The notes beneath the pieces were generated by a model. The model saw only the letters and a list, made by a program, of their open reading frames with translations, was not told the origin of the DNA and searched no databases. A DNA stretch of 64,000 nt from Balanoglossus misakiensis (Eukaryota > Hemichordata), in NCBI GenBank assembly GCA_040954595.2, contig CM082587.2, forward strand, positions 10,540,001-10,604,000. The letters run 5' to 3'. Below, piece by piece: positions 14,160 to 28,400 of this stretch (the stretch's first letter is position 1; each line of letters begins with the position of its first letter). The position numbers and the translations under genes are program-made.

Positions 14160-14608
14160 CACAGGGGGCTGCAAACATGAAAGTTATAAATGGCGAAGTA
14201 CGTTCCATTCTGCGTTTTCCCAACCTGTCTTATCATTTGCTAATCCAGAATAAAAGCTATCCATTTCCCATTAATCACCTGCTAACGACTTAATCTGTGT
14301 GCCCCATCCACGGATTAAGTTAATAAAGTAAACATCGGTCAGCGAGTACTGGGTATTCTCTTACCAAGTGAGAACTGACCGATGTTTACTTAATCCACTA
14401 AATCCGTGGATGGGGCACACAGATTAAGTCGTTAGCAGGTGCTTAATGGGAAATGCAATAGCCTTTATTCTGGATTAGCAACTGCTAAGACAGGTGGAGG
14501 TAACACAGAAAAATAAACAAGCACAAAGACTGTTCATCAATTAATGTTTATTGGGGGAAAATGCAGGAACTCCGCCATTTATAACTTTCATGTTTGCAGC
14601 CCCCTGTG
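14160..14608. mobile_element. Foldback MITE, 449 bp
   Basis: The ends are a perfect 36-bp terminal inverted repeat (14160-14195 and 14573-14608) starting CACAGGGGGCTGCAAACATG. Inside, most of the element is a second long inverted repeat, with arms containing TGTGTGCCCCATCCACGGAT and its complement around a loop near 14345-14370. The right half has about 60 extra bases. Flanks CTAGTAC (left) and CGAGTAC (right) look like a target duplication with one change. There is no coding capacity. The terminal sequence and duplication size would suit a hAT-type non-autonomous element, which is an inference. Confidence 0.85.
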
Positions 14609-15437
14609 CGAGTACTACCACTTAGCAGTGGTTCAAGATGATCCTGTTGAAATTGTAAGTTTTTCACTTATTTCTTTTTTGAACCTGGACCTGGTAATTA
14701 GCTTAGCTTGAGTAATATTGATTATTGGACCTGGTTTGATGTCTTATTATAACAACTACAGAAGAATCTCTGGACACAGTGAAATACACTCCAGGGTTAT
14801 GGTAATGACTGACAAATTGTCAGTTTAAAAAAGTAGACAAAGAACTCAATTAAATATAATAATAAAAACATGCTTTTAATATAAGGAAAAGGTACAATTG
14901 ATATACTTGTAATTAAAACATAAATATAATGATGAAATTCTTCAACTGTTCTGTAGTTGCACCAGTATTTGTATAAGCTAAAAATGTTGACTTCTGGCAG
15001 GACAACTCTAACAGATATTAAACTTATTTATAGTACTTCCACTTCATGACTTTGTTCAAAAATTTCCCAAACTTATTTCATTGTTGATGAGTTGTCATCT
15101 CAGAACAACACAAAAAGGAACAGTTTGTATAAAAAAGTAATTTTGCATGAATCTTAAACATACATGCACAAGTTGAGTGAATAACACAACATAATCATAT
15201 TCTACAATGAATTACAATATCAAGATTAAGGGTTTCACATATGACATTACATTGCTACATTTTATATACATGAATTTAATTTGAAAAATGTCCATTGATC
15301 TATAACACCATGAATAATATAAAAATATGCGAATAAATACTTTGAATTATTATATATACATGTCAGGTCTCAAAGTGAGTAACTATATTTTCATTCACCT
15401 ATGAACTGGTTATTAACCAAATGAAATGATAGGATCT
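14609..15437. other. AT-rich sequence downstream of the large gene
   Basis: No coding signal on either strand. This lies 3' of the large minus-strand gene, beyond its likely poly(A) site. Confidence 0.4.
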
Positions 15438-15443
15438 TTTATT
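15438..15443 (-). terminator. Candidate poly(A) signal (AATAAA)
   Basis: TTTATT on the plus strand reads AATAAA on the minus strand, about 800 bp downstream of the stop codon at 16248. It is the first canonical hexamer I see in this 3' region. It would make a 3' UTR of roughly 0.8 kb. Confidence 0.4.
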
Positions 15444-16090
15444 TTGAGGATCTTATAATTGTGATCATACACATCCATATTCCAAAATTCGCATGCCAAA
15501 CAAATATCAGATTTATACGGCCAGTTGTAAAGACAGTACAAGGGGCAAAAAAATTGATAATAGTTAATCATCATCTCCCTTCTTTTACAGTCTTGGAGAA
15601 TGGTAACGGTTGAAGTCAAATTAAAGAAAAATATCAAGAAAAATATCAAAATTTGAAGCACTAATTCAGGAGGATATATAACATCGGGAGGTAGTCACTG
15701 AATATATTGAGAGAAATAATTCATAATCTATGCATTTGGATGAAAAGACCTTCTATCTGATCAAGTTAAGGATAAATGCTGCTATGTATGAATACAGAAG
15801 CAAGTCAGCATGCAAAGGGAGAGCTGAATTGGTACACTGTTAAATTTGTCCTCCAAATTCAACACAAATATGTTGTTGTTTAGGAATTCTCGTATTATCA
15901 TATCTTTCTCTTTACACAATACCTTATAATAAGTCATAACAAATTTTTAAGGAAAATTCTTTAAAATATGTAAAATATATAGCCTTATAACCAACATACT
16001 TTAAAGATGATTATTTATGATCATTTCATTCAGATGTTGCTAAGAGTGTAATAATAAAGATCTGTTTCACTCCAACCAATTTAATGTGCG

Positions 16091-16215
16091 CTTATCACAG
16101 TACTGTCGTCTGACAAAGCATAACTATTATTGTTATCATTTATGGGATTATACCAAGCTTATCACAGTACTGTGTCAACTCACAAAATGAAAACCATTCT
16201 AGTTATCATTTGAAT
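16091..16215. repeat. Imperfect tandem duplication in the 3' UTR
   Basis: Two adjacent units of about 68 bp begin CTTATCACAGTACTGT and end in GTTATCATTT...ATTATACCA. They lie just after the stop codon of the large gene on the minus strand. Confidence 0.6.
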
Positions 16216-16247
16216 TATACCATACATGTACACACAGAGATGGCACA

Positions 16248-16497
16248 TTAGAAGTATCTGTCTCCGTGACTCTCATGAAATAGTTCATTTCTACTCTTAA
16301 GAGGGCTTGGTCTCCATTCCTCACTTCCACTGGCACTACCACTGTCGCCACTATACATGGGATTGTAGTGATAGATTTCTCTGAAGGCTTCCTCATCTTC
16401 CACACTTTCCCCTGCCTTGCTATCAACATCATCTGTATCATCAAACCAATGGATATCCATAGATGCCTCTTGTTCTTCCCAGCCCGGATGTTTCTTC
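16248..16497 (-). CDS. Last exon: cytoplasmic tail
   Basis: Encodes about 82 residues starting [20 protein letters not shown] and ending at a stop at 16248. It is acidic and Ser-rich, with the motif YHYNPMY. NPMY fits the NPxY consensus for PTB-domain or endocytic adaptors, a known motif class; binding here is inferred. I chose the acceptor after CTCTTGGAG because it joins the CG left by the transmembrane exon in phase and gives Arg-Lys-Lys right after the helix, a good stop-transfer signal. An acceptor after GACATTCAG would read a different, basic, unremarkable frame. Confidence 0.75.
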
Positions 16498-19400
16498 CTC
16501 CAAGAGCACACCTGAATGTCAAGAACATCATCAATGTGGGATTTGTTGAGATGTGGTTACTACTGTAGAATATCGCAGGTGGTTGTTGGACACTTTGCGG
16601 TCTGGTCGCGTGACTTTGCCTTGTTAGCCGCCATGCATGTTGAACGCAAATTATACCATGATGCACTGCAGTTACCCTATACGCGAATAGGTCTATGCAT
16701 GAACTCTTTGAATAAATTTGCTTCCACGATACAGATGAGATTATTTTTCACGTTGCCTCATGCATGTATGGAAAGATACAGGTAAATTCCCAGTTTTCTG
16801 ATGGGCAACATTTCTACAGCTGTCTCGATTCTACTCTGGTAGTACTAAATAACTTACCGTTGGTACATGAGTAACATTATTACACCAAGCACTAACACAG
16901 CCGCTAAACCTCCCGCAACACCACCAATGATGACAGCTGTGTCAACGGAGGAATCTGTAAGAGTTTAAATATTTCTATTTGTCACGGGGGCGATATGCTA
17001 TGATAAAAGCAAGAAAACCATTCATTATGATGCTTAACTATTGTAAAATGGTTAGTTGACCAAAAATCTAGTTATACTGCAGATGTTGCAGTTTCACCAT
17101 TTTCACAAATATTTTCAAGACAACGTAAACTGTAATCATGTAGATCAAACAAATGTGTAAACTTTAGTGAATATTGTTTTTTAATCTTGAGTTATTAAAA
17201 GACAAAGAAATGTATACACACCTTTAACTTTCATTGGTATTCTCTGGCGGCAAGTTTCACCTTGATATTCATCAGTACATTCACAAACAGGATTGCCATC
17301 ACTGTCCTTGATGCAAACAGCATTGTTTGAGCAGAACCCTTCACATTTGTCTAGACACAAGAATAAAATCACATCACATTATTCTACCTGACGAACCATT
17401 TGTATTAGACAAGAACTAAACCCACTTGTAGATTGATTTCTTACAAACGGAATGGAAGTTGTGTGCTGTCGAACGTTGATTCACTATATATCCACATGTA
17501 CCGGGTGAATAACATAAACAGTGTCTTGTATCAAACATAATTAATGGAAAAAGGGCAGCAAGAGAGATACTTTGTCCCTTTAATAGCATAAAATCAACAG
17601 TAGTGTCTACGTTTTAGCTGTACATATTTCTGTTGACATTTCAGTTGTAGATAGTTACATACCTGTACAAGTTATTCCATCACCAGTGAAACCAGTTTTG
17701 CAAGTGCATTCATATCCTGGTACAAGATTCCTGCAAGTGGCATTTGGGTGACAGTCATCCAGACCAAGACGACATTCATGTGCATCTAGAAAACAAAAAT
17801 TCTTGCAATGTCTTTAACTGACCACCAAATAAAACTATGGGATCTTCATACATATCACCAGTTAAAGGTATACGGTCACCTATGGAAAATTAGCTATAGT
17901 TACCATGGCAAAAGGAGATCTAGCCAATCACAGATTTTCAGTGGGTGGCACATGCAAAAAAGAGCGCCACCATATGTTCTTTAGAACTCTCATATACTCC
18001 ATTTCAGCCATATATGGGCGTTTGTAAATTGGAGGTGACTGTATACCTTTAAGTTAGATGACTACCCAGATGCAGTGCATGGTTATCACATTCCATAGCC
18101 TAACATGTAGAATTCTGAGAAAACAGTATTACAATATTGTTATTTCCGTGAAATTTTCAGAAAAGGTGTTAAAAGAGGAGCATTATTAAATTATATAAAA
18201 ATATTGGATCACACAACATATCAAATGATACTCTAAATAAAGAAGAAAATTTCTTATAATGAAGTGTTTGTGTCAGATTGAACAGTTAAGGTTGATCTCC
18301 ACAAGCACTTCATGCATGTTATCAGTTCTATGATTATGAAAAATTATTCCTACCAACACATTCTGTTTCATATAGGGCACCCTCTCTGCCTGTAGTGTAG
18401 CCAGTTGGGCATGGTTGACAAGCATCCTGGTTGAATTCAAAGTTATATGTTCCAACAGGGCATTTCTCACATCTATAGGACTCCTGATTCAAGTACCAAC
18501 CAACATTGCAGTAAGCTGTTGATGGAATGGAAAAAGAGCATAGAATAAAATTGGAGGACTATCATTATTCTGAACAACTGAGGCACAATAATACAACCTT
18601 CAGTTCAGTACAGTTGAGATACAACATGAAAAGTTGTATACATAATACTTACGAACATTACAATCTTCACTTAAGGTTGAACCGACTGTTCTTGTGGTGA
18701 AGCCAAATGGGCACGGCATACAAGATGGCTGAAGTTCAGCATTTGATCGATAGGTTCCCATGGGACACGACTCACAAGACCCATTGACACTAAGTTGGAC
18801 TCCCACTGATTTACATACCTCTGTAATTGAGAAGATTAATTTTTTGATATTCACGATTATCTGCTTTTCACTCACGTGAATTTGTTAAACTGTTGAATAT
18901 GTTACATATCTGGCGGTTCTAAAGTAAAAACCTACTCGGAAAAAAGTTTACTGGATGCCGAAATATTGCTTGCCTGTCACTTACAAATGATAACGCCATG
19001 GGTACGTCACATGGCCAGATCATGTGATTGATAGTCAAGAATAGCAAATAACACAAGTACCTACCCTGACATTGTGACTCATCAGTAGCTCCTTCAACTA
19101 ATGTAAGCATTCCCTTTGGGCAAGTATTACACACAAACTTTCCTTCTTCTGATTGCCAGAATCCAATGGGGCAGCTTTGGCACTGAGAAGTCCCGTTGTC
19201 AAAGTAGTGACCAACATCGCACCTCTCTGCAATAGACATCATTGTTGAAAAATTATTTTTTCAACCAAAGAGATGAACATTCCAATTGTCATTCTTTCCA
19301 TATTGGATCACACCACAATAATTTGATATATACGTCACAATTCCCGGCAAGGGGTATGGGGTTTTATCGGGCCAGTGGCATGAGTGAGGCTAGACGCTAG

Positions 19401-22400
19401 TTTTGGAAGCAAAGCGGACAAAATACGGCTAGATACTAGGCTATGGCTGTGGACGAGGAGGAGATATTGCCTTCTGTTATACATACCAAAACACTGCAAG
19501 ATGGATAATGATCTCTTTCCCCTGGTGACTCCCTTATTTGGACAGGCATTGCATGCTGTTTGTCCTTCAAGGGGTTGATAATATCCAATTGCACAAGGAT
19601 GGCACTGACTCAGCTCAGTGTCATGGTACGACCCTTCAGGACACAATACTGTGGAAATACAAAATGTTGAAGGCAGATGTATACATTGTTCATGTACTGA
19701 TCATTATGCATTAATGGTTTAAAACACAACTACAATTGTAACACACAGCATTCATTTTGGCCAGTTTTTCACTCTTGTGTCTACAAGTGGGATGGCAGTT
19801 GTGTGTGGTTGAATGTTGATTCACTATATATCCACATGTAGAATAACATTAACTGTGTCTTCTATCAAACATAATTAATGGAAAAAGGGCAGCGAGAAAG
19901 AGACTTTGTCCCTCCTTGGTATGAGCATATCAAATCAATTATTTCCTTATATCACCTCTTGGTTGGGTTGTATTTACCACTCACACTTGTCTTTGATTTG
20001 TACACTGCGACTCACAACCACACTCGCAGCAATACGGCCCACCTAACAGGTCATATCAGGTGATATAAACATATTAACATCTACACCTTTTTATAATATT
20101 AATTTTGGACACAGTTTTAATCCTTTCACCACCATGGTTCAGTCCAAACCAATTGTTTTCTATGGTAAGGTTTGACCTCTATAGAGGAAACTGGGAGTGA
20201 AAGGGTTAAAGTACATAATAACTGAGGAGAAATAGGCACTCACCACATTCTTCTCCAACAAGAACACTACCATTGGAACAGAATATTGTACTTTCAACTT
20301 GTAATGTCTCAGCGTCGACTGAATATTCAGCTGTATCAAAAGTACCATTCTTGACTGCATCTTCAATAACTACAGCTGCAGCATCAGCAGAGCTAATGGA
20401 TAAAACAACAGGCAAAAAATTCTTACATATGCCACATTACAATACCAACCAGAAGTGTGTACTGTAAACTGGGTTGTTTTCACGACAGGAAATTTTCGCG
20501 ATATTAAAAGAGGCAACTGTTACGTGAGGACGAATTTTTGAGTTCTCGTATTTCACTAACTGCATCATTATCTCCAAAAACATTTTACACAACTTTTTAT
20601 TTTAACGTTTTTTTGACCAGCGCATGTTTTGCAGAAATTTACTGCTCGCGAAAATAACATGTTTTGCAGTATATTTCGAATGCATGAATCTTTAGAATAC
20701 AGGATGCCGCAACATGAAGGAAGGTGGGCAGAAATGATGGGGTTGCCAAAAACTGAAAATGTTTGAGTGTTAAGACACAAAATAATTTGTTTTCACTTGC
20801 ATGAATGGAATATTTTGCAATAATGCAAACACCAGCTGTATAGGGAATACAGAGCTGGTCCTCACACAGCCTGGGATCAGTACCCTAGACATGTCACCAA
20901 AGTCATTTCAATAGAACAGAAGGGGAATAAAATACTCGAAAAATAACAATTACTACTCACGCATTGGTTGTGAAACTGAACTGAACCACAAGCTGAGTAT
21001 CAGCCTGTCTCTTTCTTCGGTTTGAGGCGCCGCAGGTTATTTGAAGGTCATCAAAGTTGCATTCACCGCCACAAATACCAAACAAATCATTCAGATAGTT
21101 GATAGTGTTCATAAAACTGATCCTCAATTGCTGGATGACACCATTGTTACATGTACCAGCCTGTGAATTGTATGACACGCCACAATTCACTCCACGTTGA
21201 GTCTTCCCAGGAGCTGCAGTAGAACAATACAAACAAACAAATCTAGCGAACGATGTATTGACTTAGACTGCGAAACCGCTTAGCCAATCAGGAAAGTTAC
21301 AGCTGCTTACCCAGAACAAAATATTAAGAAAATAGCTCAAATGTACTGGAGCTTTATATTGGGGTAAGCAGATATGATGTTAACAAATTATCTACCTGTA
21401 ATCACAACCTTGACATACTGTAAAGCAAGAATTTGCATTACTCATATTTCTCTTTTCATTTATAACTAAAAGAAAATTGTCTCAATGCTGGAATACCCCC
21501 TCTCACAACTCTCTCTCTTTGGAGAATTTTCTGAATGTGCATGTGCAACCTGATTATATTTCTTTACTGATACCAAATCATTTTTTTCTCACCTGAACAT
21601 CCAGGGAAGGTGAATTCCTCGTCTGGATTCTCAGGATTAATAGAATCCCACACCCCCAATGGTCTGAGATGAAATGTCTCACACGAGTTGGAGAATTTCT
21701 GTCTCACACGAGCCGAAGGCGAGTGTGAGACAGAAATTCTCCAACGAGTGTGAGACATTTCATCTCAGACCATTGGTGTGTGGGATTCTTTTTCTCACGT
21801 TCCTCCGATAATTGCAGAAATTTGTCTTTTTATGAACATTATTATACAATAATCAAAACCCATCAGCATCAACCACCTTCGATCAGTATCATTCCGCCCA
21901 GAAAATGTAGTTCCTACCATACACATCCATACGTTTTTATACACCAAGACATTTGTGACTGTAACATTGCAAAGATTTATTTACACAGATTTCTCATATA
22001 AATCTGCATCATAGTGAGTTACAATTCAAAACAGCAACCACATAAACAACAAATTGTTTTTAAAAATCAGAACAAGTAGATGTGTACCCGTTTGACAAGG
22101 TGCAATTGTCTTTCAAACACATTTGAATAAACGAAGTTTGACTTTCAATTCAAAGTTTATCAAATAAAACAAGCCATTTTATAAAATTTGTCATTAAAAT
22201 TCTAGTAGTGATGAATGTTATGTTCACATGTTTTGATACACCTGGTCAAAACATTTAAATATTTTCCTGACTGCTTTCAGAATCTGAATATATCACCCTT
22301 GGTCGTTTTTTGGAAGGTGGCCCAGTATCACTTTGGAAGTGCACTTGCACATTAAAATTACCACCTGAGACATGACAATTTTGGAAGATTGCAGATGACC

Positions 22401-25400
22401 CCAGAACATGGGATGCTTCCAATTTCTGTGTGTGCTTTGTTTCCTGATATTGCTGTGTCATATAGTTATTAGATGAGCCAGCAACAGCAGTAGGAAAGTA
22501 GTTTTGTGTCACATCTGTTTTCGTTGTCTCACTCAAAATGTGCGACATAGCATACTGTTGGTTATCTGAGAGTTTGCAATAGTTATTTATGGACTGGACA
22601 TTTTTATGTGCACTCTTTTGCATTGTATGTGTTGGTGGGACCATGTTATCATTCAACTTTTGCAACAAGTACTTTCTAGCACTGGTATTAGTGAGTTTCT
22701 TGCCTAGTTCAGTTAGGCCACTCTCTGTTGACATGTTTTTCATGATGTTTGCAATAGTATTTGGACCCATGGGATAGCGTTTGAACCATGTCTTTTCAGA
22801 TGGTTTTGGGTTGGCATCCTTGATGCCCAAATAGAAAGGGGTTTCTGGATCATTGAAATCAGTGGGTCGCAGAGATTTGTATAATTTATACAATGTTACT
22901 GGACATCGCTCTGTGTTTGACGGAAACGCGTACATCTGCGGTTTGACGGGACGTACATCGTTGACATTTTCACCAGTTCTTGTTTTTGTTTAGTGTTCCC
23001 GAGACATTTCCAGGTATTCTCGCCCATGGTCATCACGTTTCAGCTGAATATCACCCCAGCAGAGGGACCGGTGTTCTTTTATGGCTCGCATGCCAAAATG
23101 CAGCATATTATTAAACCATAGAGTGTTAATAATGGACCGTGGGCTATGGCTTCCAAGCTGTCTCGTCGCATACAAATGATTGACGTTGTCATCACTCAGG
23201 GTTTCTGCCTTGTTAGGGAGGTTGCCTTTACCTTGTTTCCGCAAGTCTTTCTGTTTGGCCTTCAGTTGCTCCCGCGCCGAGAAAAATTCAGGGCCGTTGG
23301 TTAGAGATACACCATATTTCTTCCAGCGCAGATGTCGCTCAACACTACTGAACAAACCTCGCAAGTAGGATGGCTCATATTCAGATCCATCTTCCTTACG
23401 TACGACGCAAAGAAACTTCCCAACTAACGGGTCCAGTTCGATAGGTGGTATATCACAAACGTCTCTGTGTTCACCATTTTCGACCAGAAACTGCTTCAAC
23501 AGAGCGATGTGACTGTTTGTTTTTCGGACGGTCTCTTGATTTTGTTGTTCGGCAACAAACTTCTCCAGGTCGACGTTGGATAACGTAACGAAACGGCTCT
23601 GGCGGTCATTATTCGCGTCACTGTTGACGGCTGCAGCTGGTTCGGTCATGACGATGTCGAAATCTTTCGTTATCTGAATTGACGATAGTGTCAGTTCTTC
23701 ACCGGAAATATTATCGACGAGCGTAAACAGCCGATATGTTCCTAAAGGTCTAAATTCGCCCGTTACAACAAATATGCGGTTATTCTTCAAGTATTTGTCG
23801 CCGACGCTAACCATACTCGGAACCCGGAAATCCAAAAACCTTATCACTTTGCGATACAGTCGTCTGCCTGTTGTAGTTCCGGTTGTATATTACGCGACAT
23901 TCTATTCGTCAAATATTACACATATGTATTAGAAGCGTGTCCAAATTGACCAATCAGCGCTCGCCCTATTAAAAGATTCTTTGTTCGCGCAATAATACAG
24001 AGTGTGAGAACAATTTGTTCTCACACTCTGTTCTCACACTCCCAGCGTGCGTAGAACGTGAGAATAAAATATCCTTCACTATGGCAGAGATAGTAAGGTG
24101 CTGGCAGGCTTGCAAACTTGTATCCTGGTAAACAATCCACCTGACAGAACACACCCGACTCAAACTCATTACAGATGGAAATACCTTTAACTGGTGGTGC
24201 TGGCTTTTCACAATCAAATGCTGTAAAAGAAAGGAGAACACAGTTTATTTGTCTATATATTTTTAATTTTATTTCATCTATCATCCAACAGGCAAATACT
24301 ACCCAAATGTCTGTGTCTCATATATCATCCAACAGGCAAATACTACCCAAATGTCCAGGTCTAGGTAACGAACCCACAACCCTAGCCACTAGGGCACAAT
24401 GCCTCTTTTACCAGGTTCACACAGGGTAAAATTTGAGACACTATTTGCCAGTGCTAACCACAGAGCATTAATCCTTTGAGTCATGTTGTGTCCACACACA
24501 CAAAGTTTATGTATGGGCGCTGAGGCTCGGCCCCATAGACAATGGGTTGCGGAGAGGTGTTAATCCTTACACCGGCTCAGGTCTGGCTGGCAGAGCCGTC
24601 TCAAATCTGAGACGTTTCAGGACCACTTACACCGTCCACACATGTTTTTTTAAGACAGTATCAATTCTGAGATGCTTCAGAACTGTCTTAATGGTGTATG
24701 TGTGACACCCATATTTATTACACAGTCAAATCTTTTAAACAGAACACCAACACATTAACATGTTTCTATGTAAACGGGACTAGGAAAAGCTGTTGGTTGA
24801 AGAGAGGTTTCCCGATTAGACAGGGTTTGTTTTAGACGGGTTTGAGTGTCCTTGTATGTTCTGAATGATGTTGTTATAATTTTTGATAGTTACATAGGGA
24901 CAAAAGTGATAATGATGCAATCATATTACTGTAAAACGGCAAATTTTCCCAAACTTCGGCAAAAAAGAAGAAGTAAATAAAGTCGCATAAAATGTTTTTC
25001 AGAGATACCAGAGTAGTTAGTAAAATACTAGAATGCGGAAATTTAATTCTCGTGTCACAGTTGCCTCTTTTGATATATTGCAAAATATTTTCTGTCACGA
25101 AAATGTCCCGTTTTACAGTATGTGACAAGACATAACAAGGGGTAGAGATGACAATTTGTCAAGATATTAATTAATTTGTAAAGTTTATGTATGAATGATA
25201 AAAAAATTCACTCACGCAGTACATAGAGTAAAAAGTTGCACTGTGCATTGTTGCCAGCTGTATCTGAAGCAACATAGCTGATCTGGTAAGTTCCCCAGGA
25301 AAAGGTGTCACCTGTAAGAACAAAATTATGCACATCATTACAGGCATGGGTGCTAAAGCCAAAATAGCTTCCGTTTCTTGAATGTTTTTCATGATTTTCT

Positions 25401-28400
25401 TTTCAAACTTAGAATGGTCCATTTAAGTGAGCTATCTGGTGGGTATACACAGGCATATTATCAACTCCTGATTGTGACTGTACATATAAACATGAACAAG
25501 ATATGTATACTAAACAGATATGGTGCCGCACACGTTTATTCAACTGCCCATTGTAAGAGAACACAACATTTGTGGTATGGGTATCCCCAGTAGTAGTGGA
25601 GAATATTAAGTACTTTACTGATTAAAGGCCTTGCTCAACAGTTGGTCAAATCGTTTGTTTCCAATAAACAATTACGTGCAAACACAAATGCTTTCGAGTT
25701 TTAACTTCATTGTACTGCCTTGGGATCGAGGAAAGGGCCTATAAACATATGGTAATAGTATCAGCAATTGAGGCTTTAATACTTGGAAGCAAGATCATCT
25801 GTCGCACATAGGATGTGCTAGCCATATATGAGTAACGGCCACAAGAATAAACTGTACCAGTATGCTTCATACTGACCATAATCTTAGGAAAGTTGTCTCA
25901 GCTTGTTGGTTTCTGTTTAGATCAACTCCCCACCCCACCCCGATAAAAAAAACTTAGTTAGTGTGAATGTTATATATTATCTATAATCAGAAATGATATT
26001 TTATAGGAAACTTACCCATTGTGTAGGTTTGTGTCACATTGGCAATGGCGACATCATCTGTAAATATAGGCTCCTGCCATACTCCTGTTGTCAAGCTATT
26101 AGGACTAATTATACGGGTCGTATTGGGACAGTAAATGACTTCAGGAGTGTGTTTATCTGAAGAAAAAAAAGTGAAAGAATAACAAATGTTTGTAAATTAA
26201 ACAACTGGTCCACACCCCCTATGCATACACTGGTACATTTAGGTAAATGCACTACTAGATGTTAATATCTGTCACATATTCATGAGAAATCCAGATATTG
26301 TTAAGTGCTTGTTTTCTGATACATGTGAATAGACTAGATCACTGTCAAGAAACACTACAAGATAGGACAGGAGTCATGAGATGGTATCCATAGGCATAAT
26401 AACTGATATGATCAATTACACTCATGATAAGCCTAGTTCTTGGAACAGCAGAAACTGATGATGATGATGGTGATGATGATGACGATGATGATGATGGTGG
26501 TGGTGGTGGTGGTGGTGATGATGATTATGATGATGATGATGGTGATGGTGGTTGTGAATAGTATCATTACATTCAGTGTTAAATACATCTACGGTAGAAA
26601 CAAAAAGAGTGAGCGATACAGGCATGGGCAGATGATGATTCCCTATACTTCCTAAAGTAGGAAGATTGCAGGCTGTGTGATTGGAGTACAACACACAGCA
26701 GCTAGGGGCTGGTGAATGTACACAGGAAAAACTACTCAAAATTTCACACAGTTTTCCCTGGACAGACACAACATTACAAGGAGAGCTGTGTTAAAGTAAG
26801 GATTTAGGATTAATCAACTCTGTGAATATGACCCAATTTCTCCTCGTCAGATTATGCATAAAATTGTTTGATAGTAATGAATAAGGCTATTTACCAACAG
26901 GTGTGCATGGTGAACCAGAGTAACCAATTGGGCACCTGGTACTTCCACAAGCTGATGGCTGGATTTTGACCACACTACCCAATAACTCTTGATCCATTTC
27001 AACCCACATGACATGATTGCCAAGTGGATTTTGTGAACAGTTCAAAGCCAGACTCTGGATTTCAACAGGAGTCAATACATAATCGTATACATTCATCTGT
27101 GTAACATCACCATGGAAGCTAAAGTAGTTGTCAAGGAGTCCATTTTCGTCATAGCTTTGACCAAGAATTACCATACAGCTGTTGAAAAACAAGAGAATAA
27201 TGAATTCATTAAAAGTGCTGGTAAGAAGTTGTCAAAAATAAACTGTGAAAATCAGTATCGTTCCGCATAAGTTTGAATTTGAAAGTGCCACGAAGATAGC
27301 TTTGCTGATGTCCATAGTTTGCTCCCTTGAATTTTTTGGCCTGTTTTGTTGTAAGTCGCAACATGTTATGATGATATTGTATTGTCATGTAGGAGTAAGA
27401 CAAGCTACCTAGCAGATAAGTTATAAACAAGATAACTGCTTCACAAATAAATGGTTCACTTCTCTTGAGGCTTGGGAAAACTTGACAGTATAGGAAAATA
27501 TAGAATTTTAACATGTGATGATGACAATTTTCAATGGCTTTGTAGGAGTTAAAAATGTTCGGAGTTCCACTAGCAACTTACAATACTTTTCTGAGTCAGC
27601 GATACCTGTCCAGGATGGAAGGGGTGATGTTACTGCAACACCATTCAAGTAAACTGCCACAATGCCTTCTTCAATTACCATGACAACATTATGCCACGAG
27701 TTGTCATCAACTGATACGGTTACACCATTTGTACTGACAGATAGACTTCTGTCCAGGACAAGAAGGGTACTATCAACTTGGGTTAAGCTGCCAAGAAATT
27801 CAAAACAGAGATTAGACATAAATCGGTGCATCAGCTGTTACTTTTGGGAAATTATCACACTTTTTTCAAACTGCACCACCTTTAGCCCATACAGAAGTAT
27901 GCACTGAACTATGTACAAGTATTATGAACCCTAAGTATGAGTGCATATGCAAGTTTAAACCAGACAAATAATAAATCTTTGCCGCAAAGGAATATGGTCG
28001 CCACCGTGAGAAAATGCAAAATACAATGAGAAAACGTTGCATTTCCCACTTTGAAATTCCTAAACAAAGCATTATCTCATCCACTAGAACACATGGAAGT
28101 AAATGAACTCCCGAGACATTATATTTCATTTCATTGTAATATTTATTTTTTTAGTGCAGGAACTTTCAACTGTACTGATTGGCCTGGCCACAACGGGAGG
28201 TTGAACTTCTGATTTTAATCAGATTGGTTGCAGACTAGAAAGAATAACATAAAGAGTACCTTGATCCTTGCAATGCTATGGTAAGATAGACACCTGGTGT
28301 TGATTTATCAGTGGTGCTATATCTGACCCACAGTGATACACTGAAGTCTTGACTGCAATTAAATGTTGGTGAGACAACCATTGAGTCAGCTCCATCGAAG

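Noticed and set aside
16199-16666. 155-codon frame over the tail exon
   Set aside because: It overlaps intron sequence and gives a basic, featureless peptide; the other frame has the acidic NPMY tail and fits the phase of the transmembrane exon.
26422-26769. His-rich and Met/Val-rich open frames
   Set aside because: Produced by the GAT/GGT microsatellite in an intron.
27604-27605. Donor ACAG/GTATCG for the middle pentraxin exon
   Set aside because: Looks like a good donor but leaves phase 1, while the next exon needs phase 2; kept only as an alternative.
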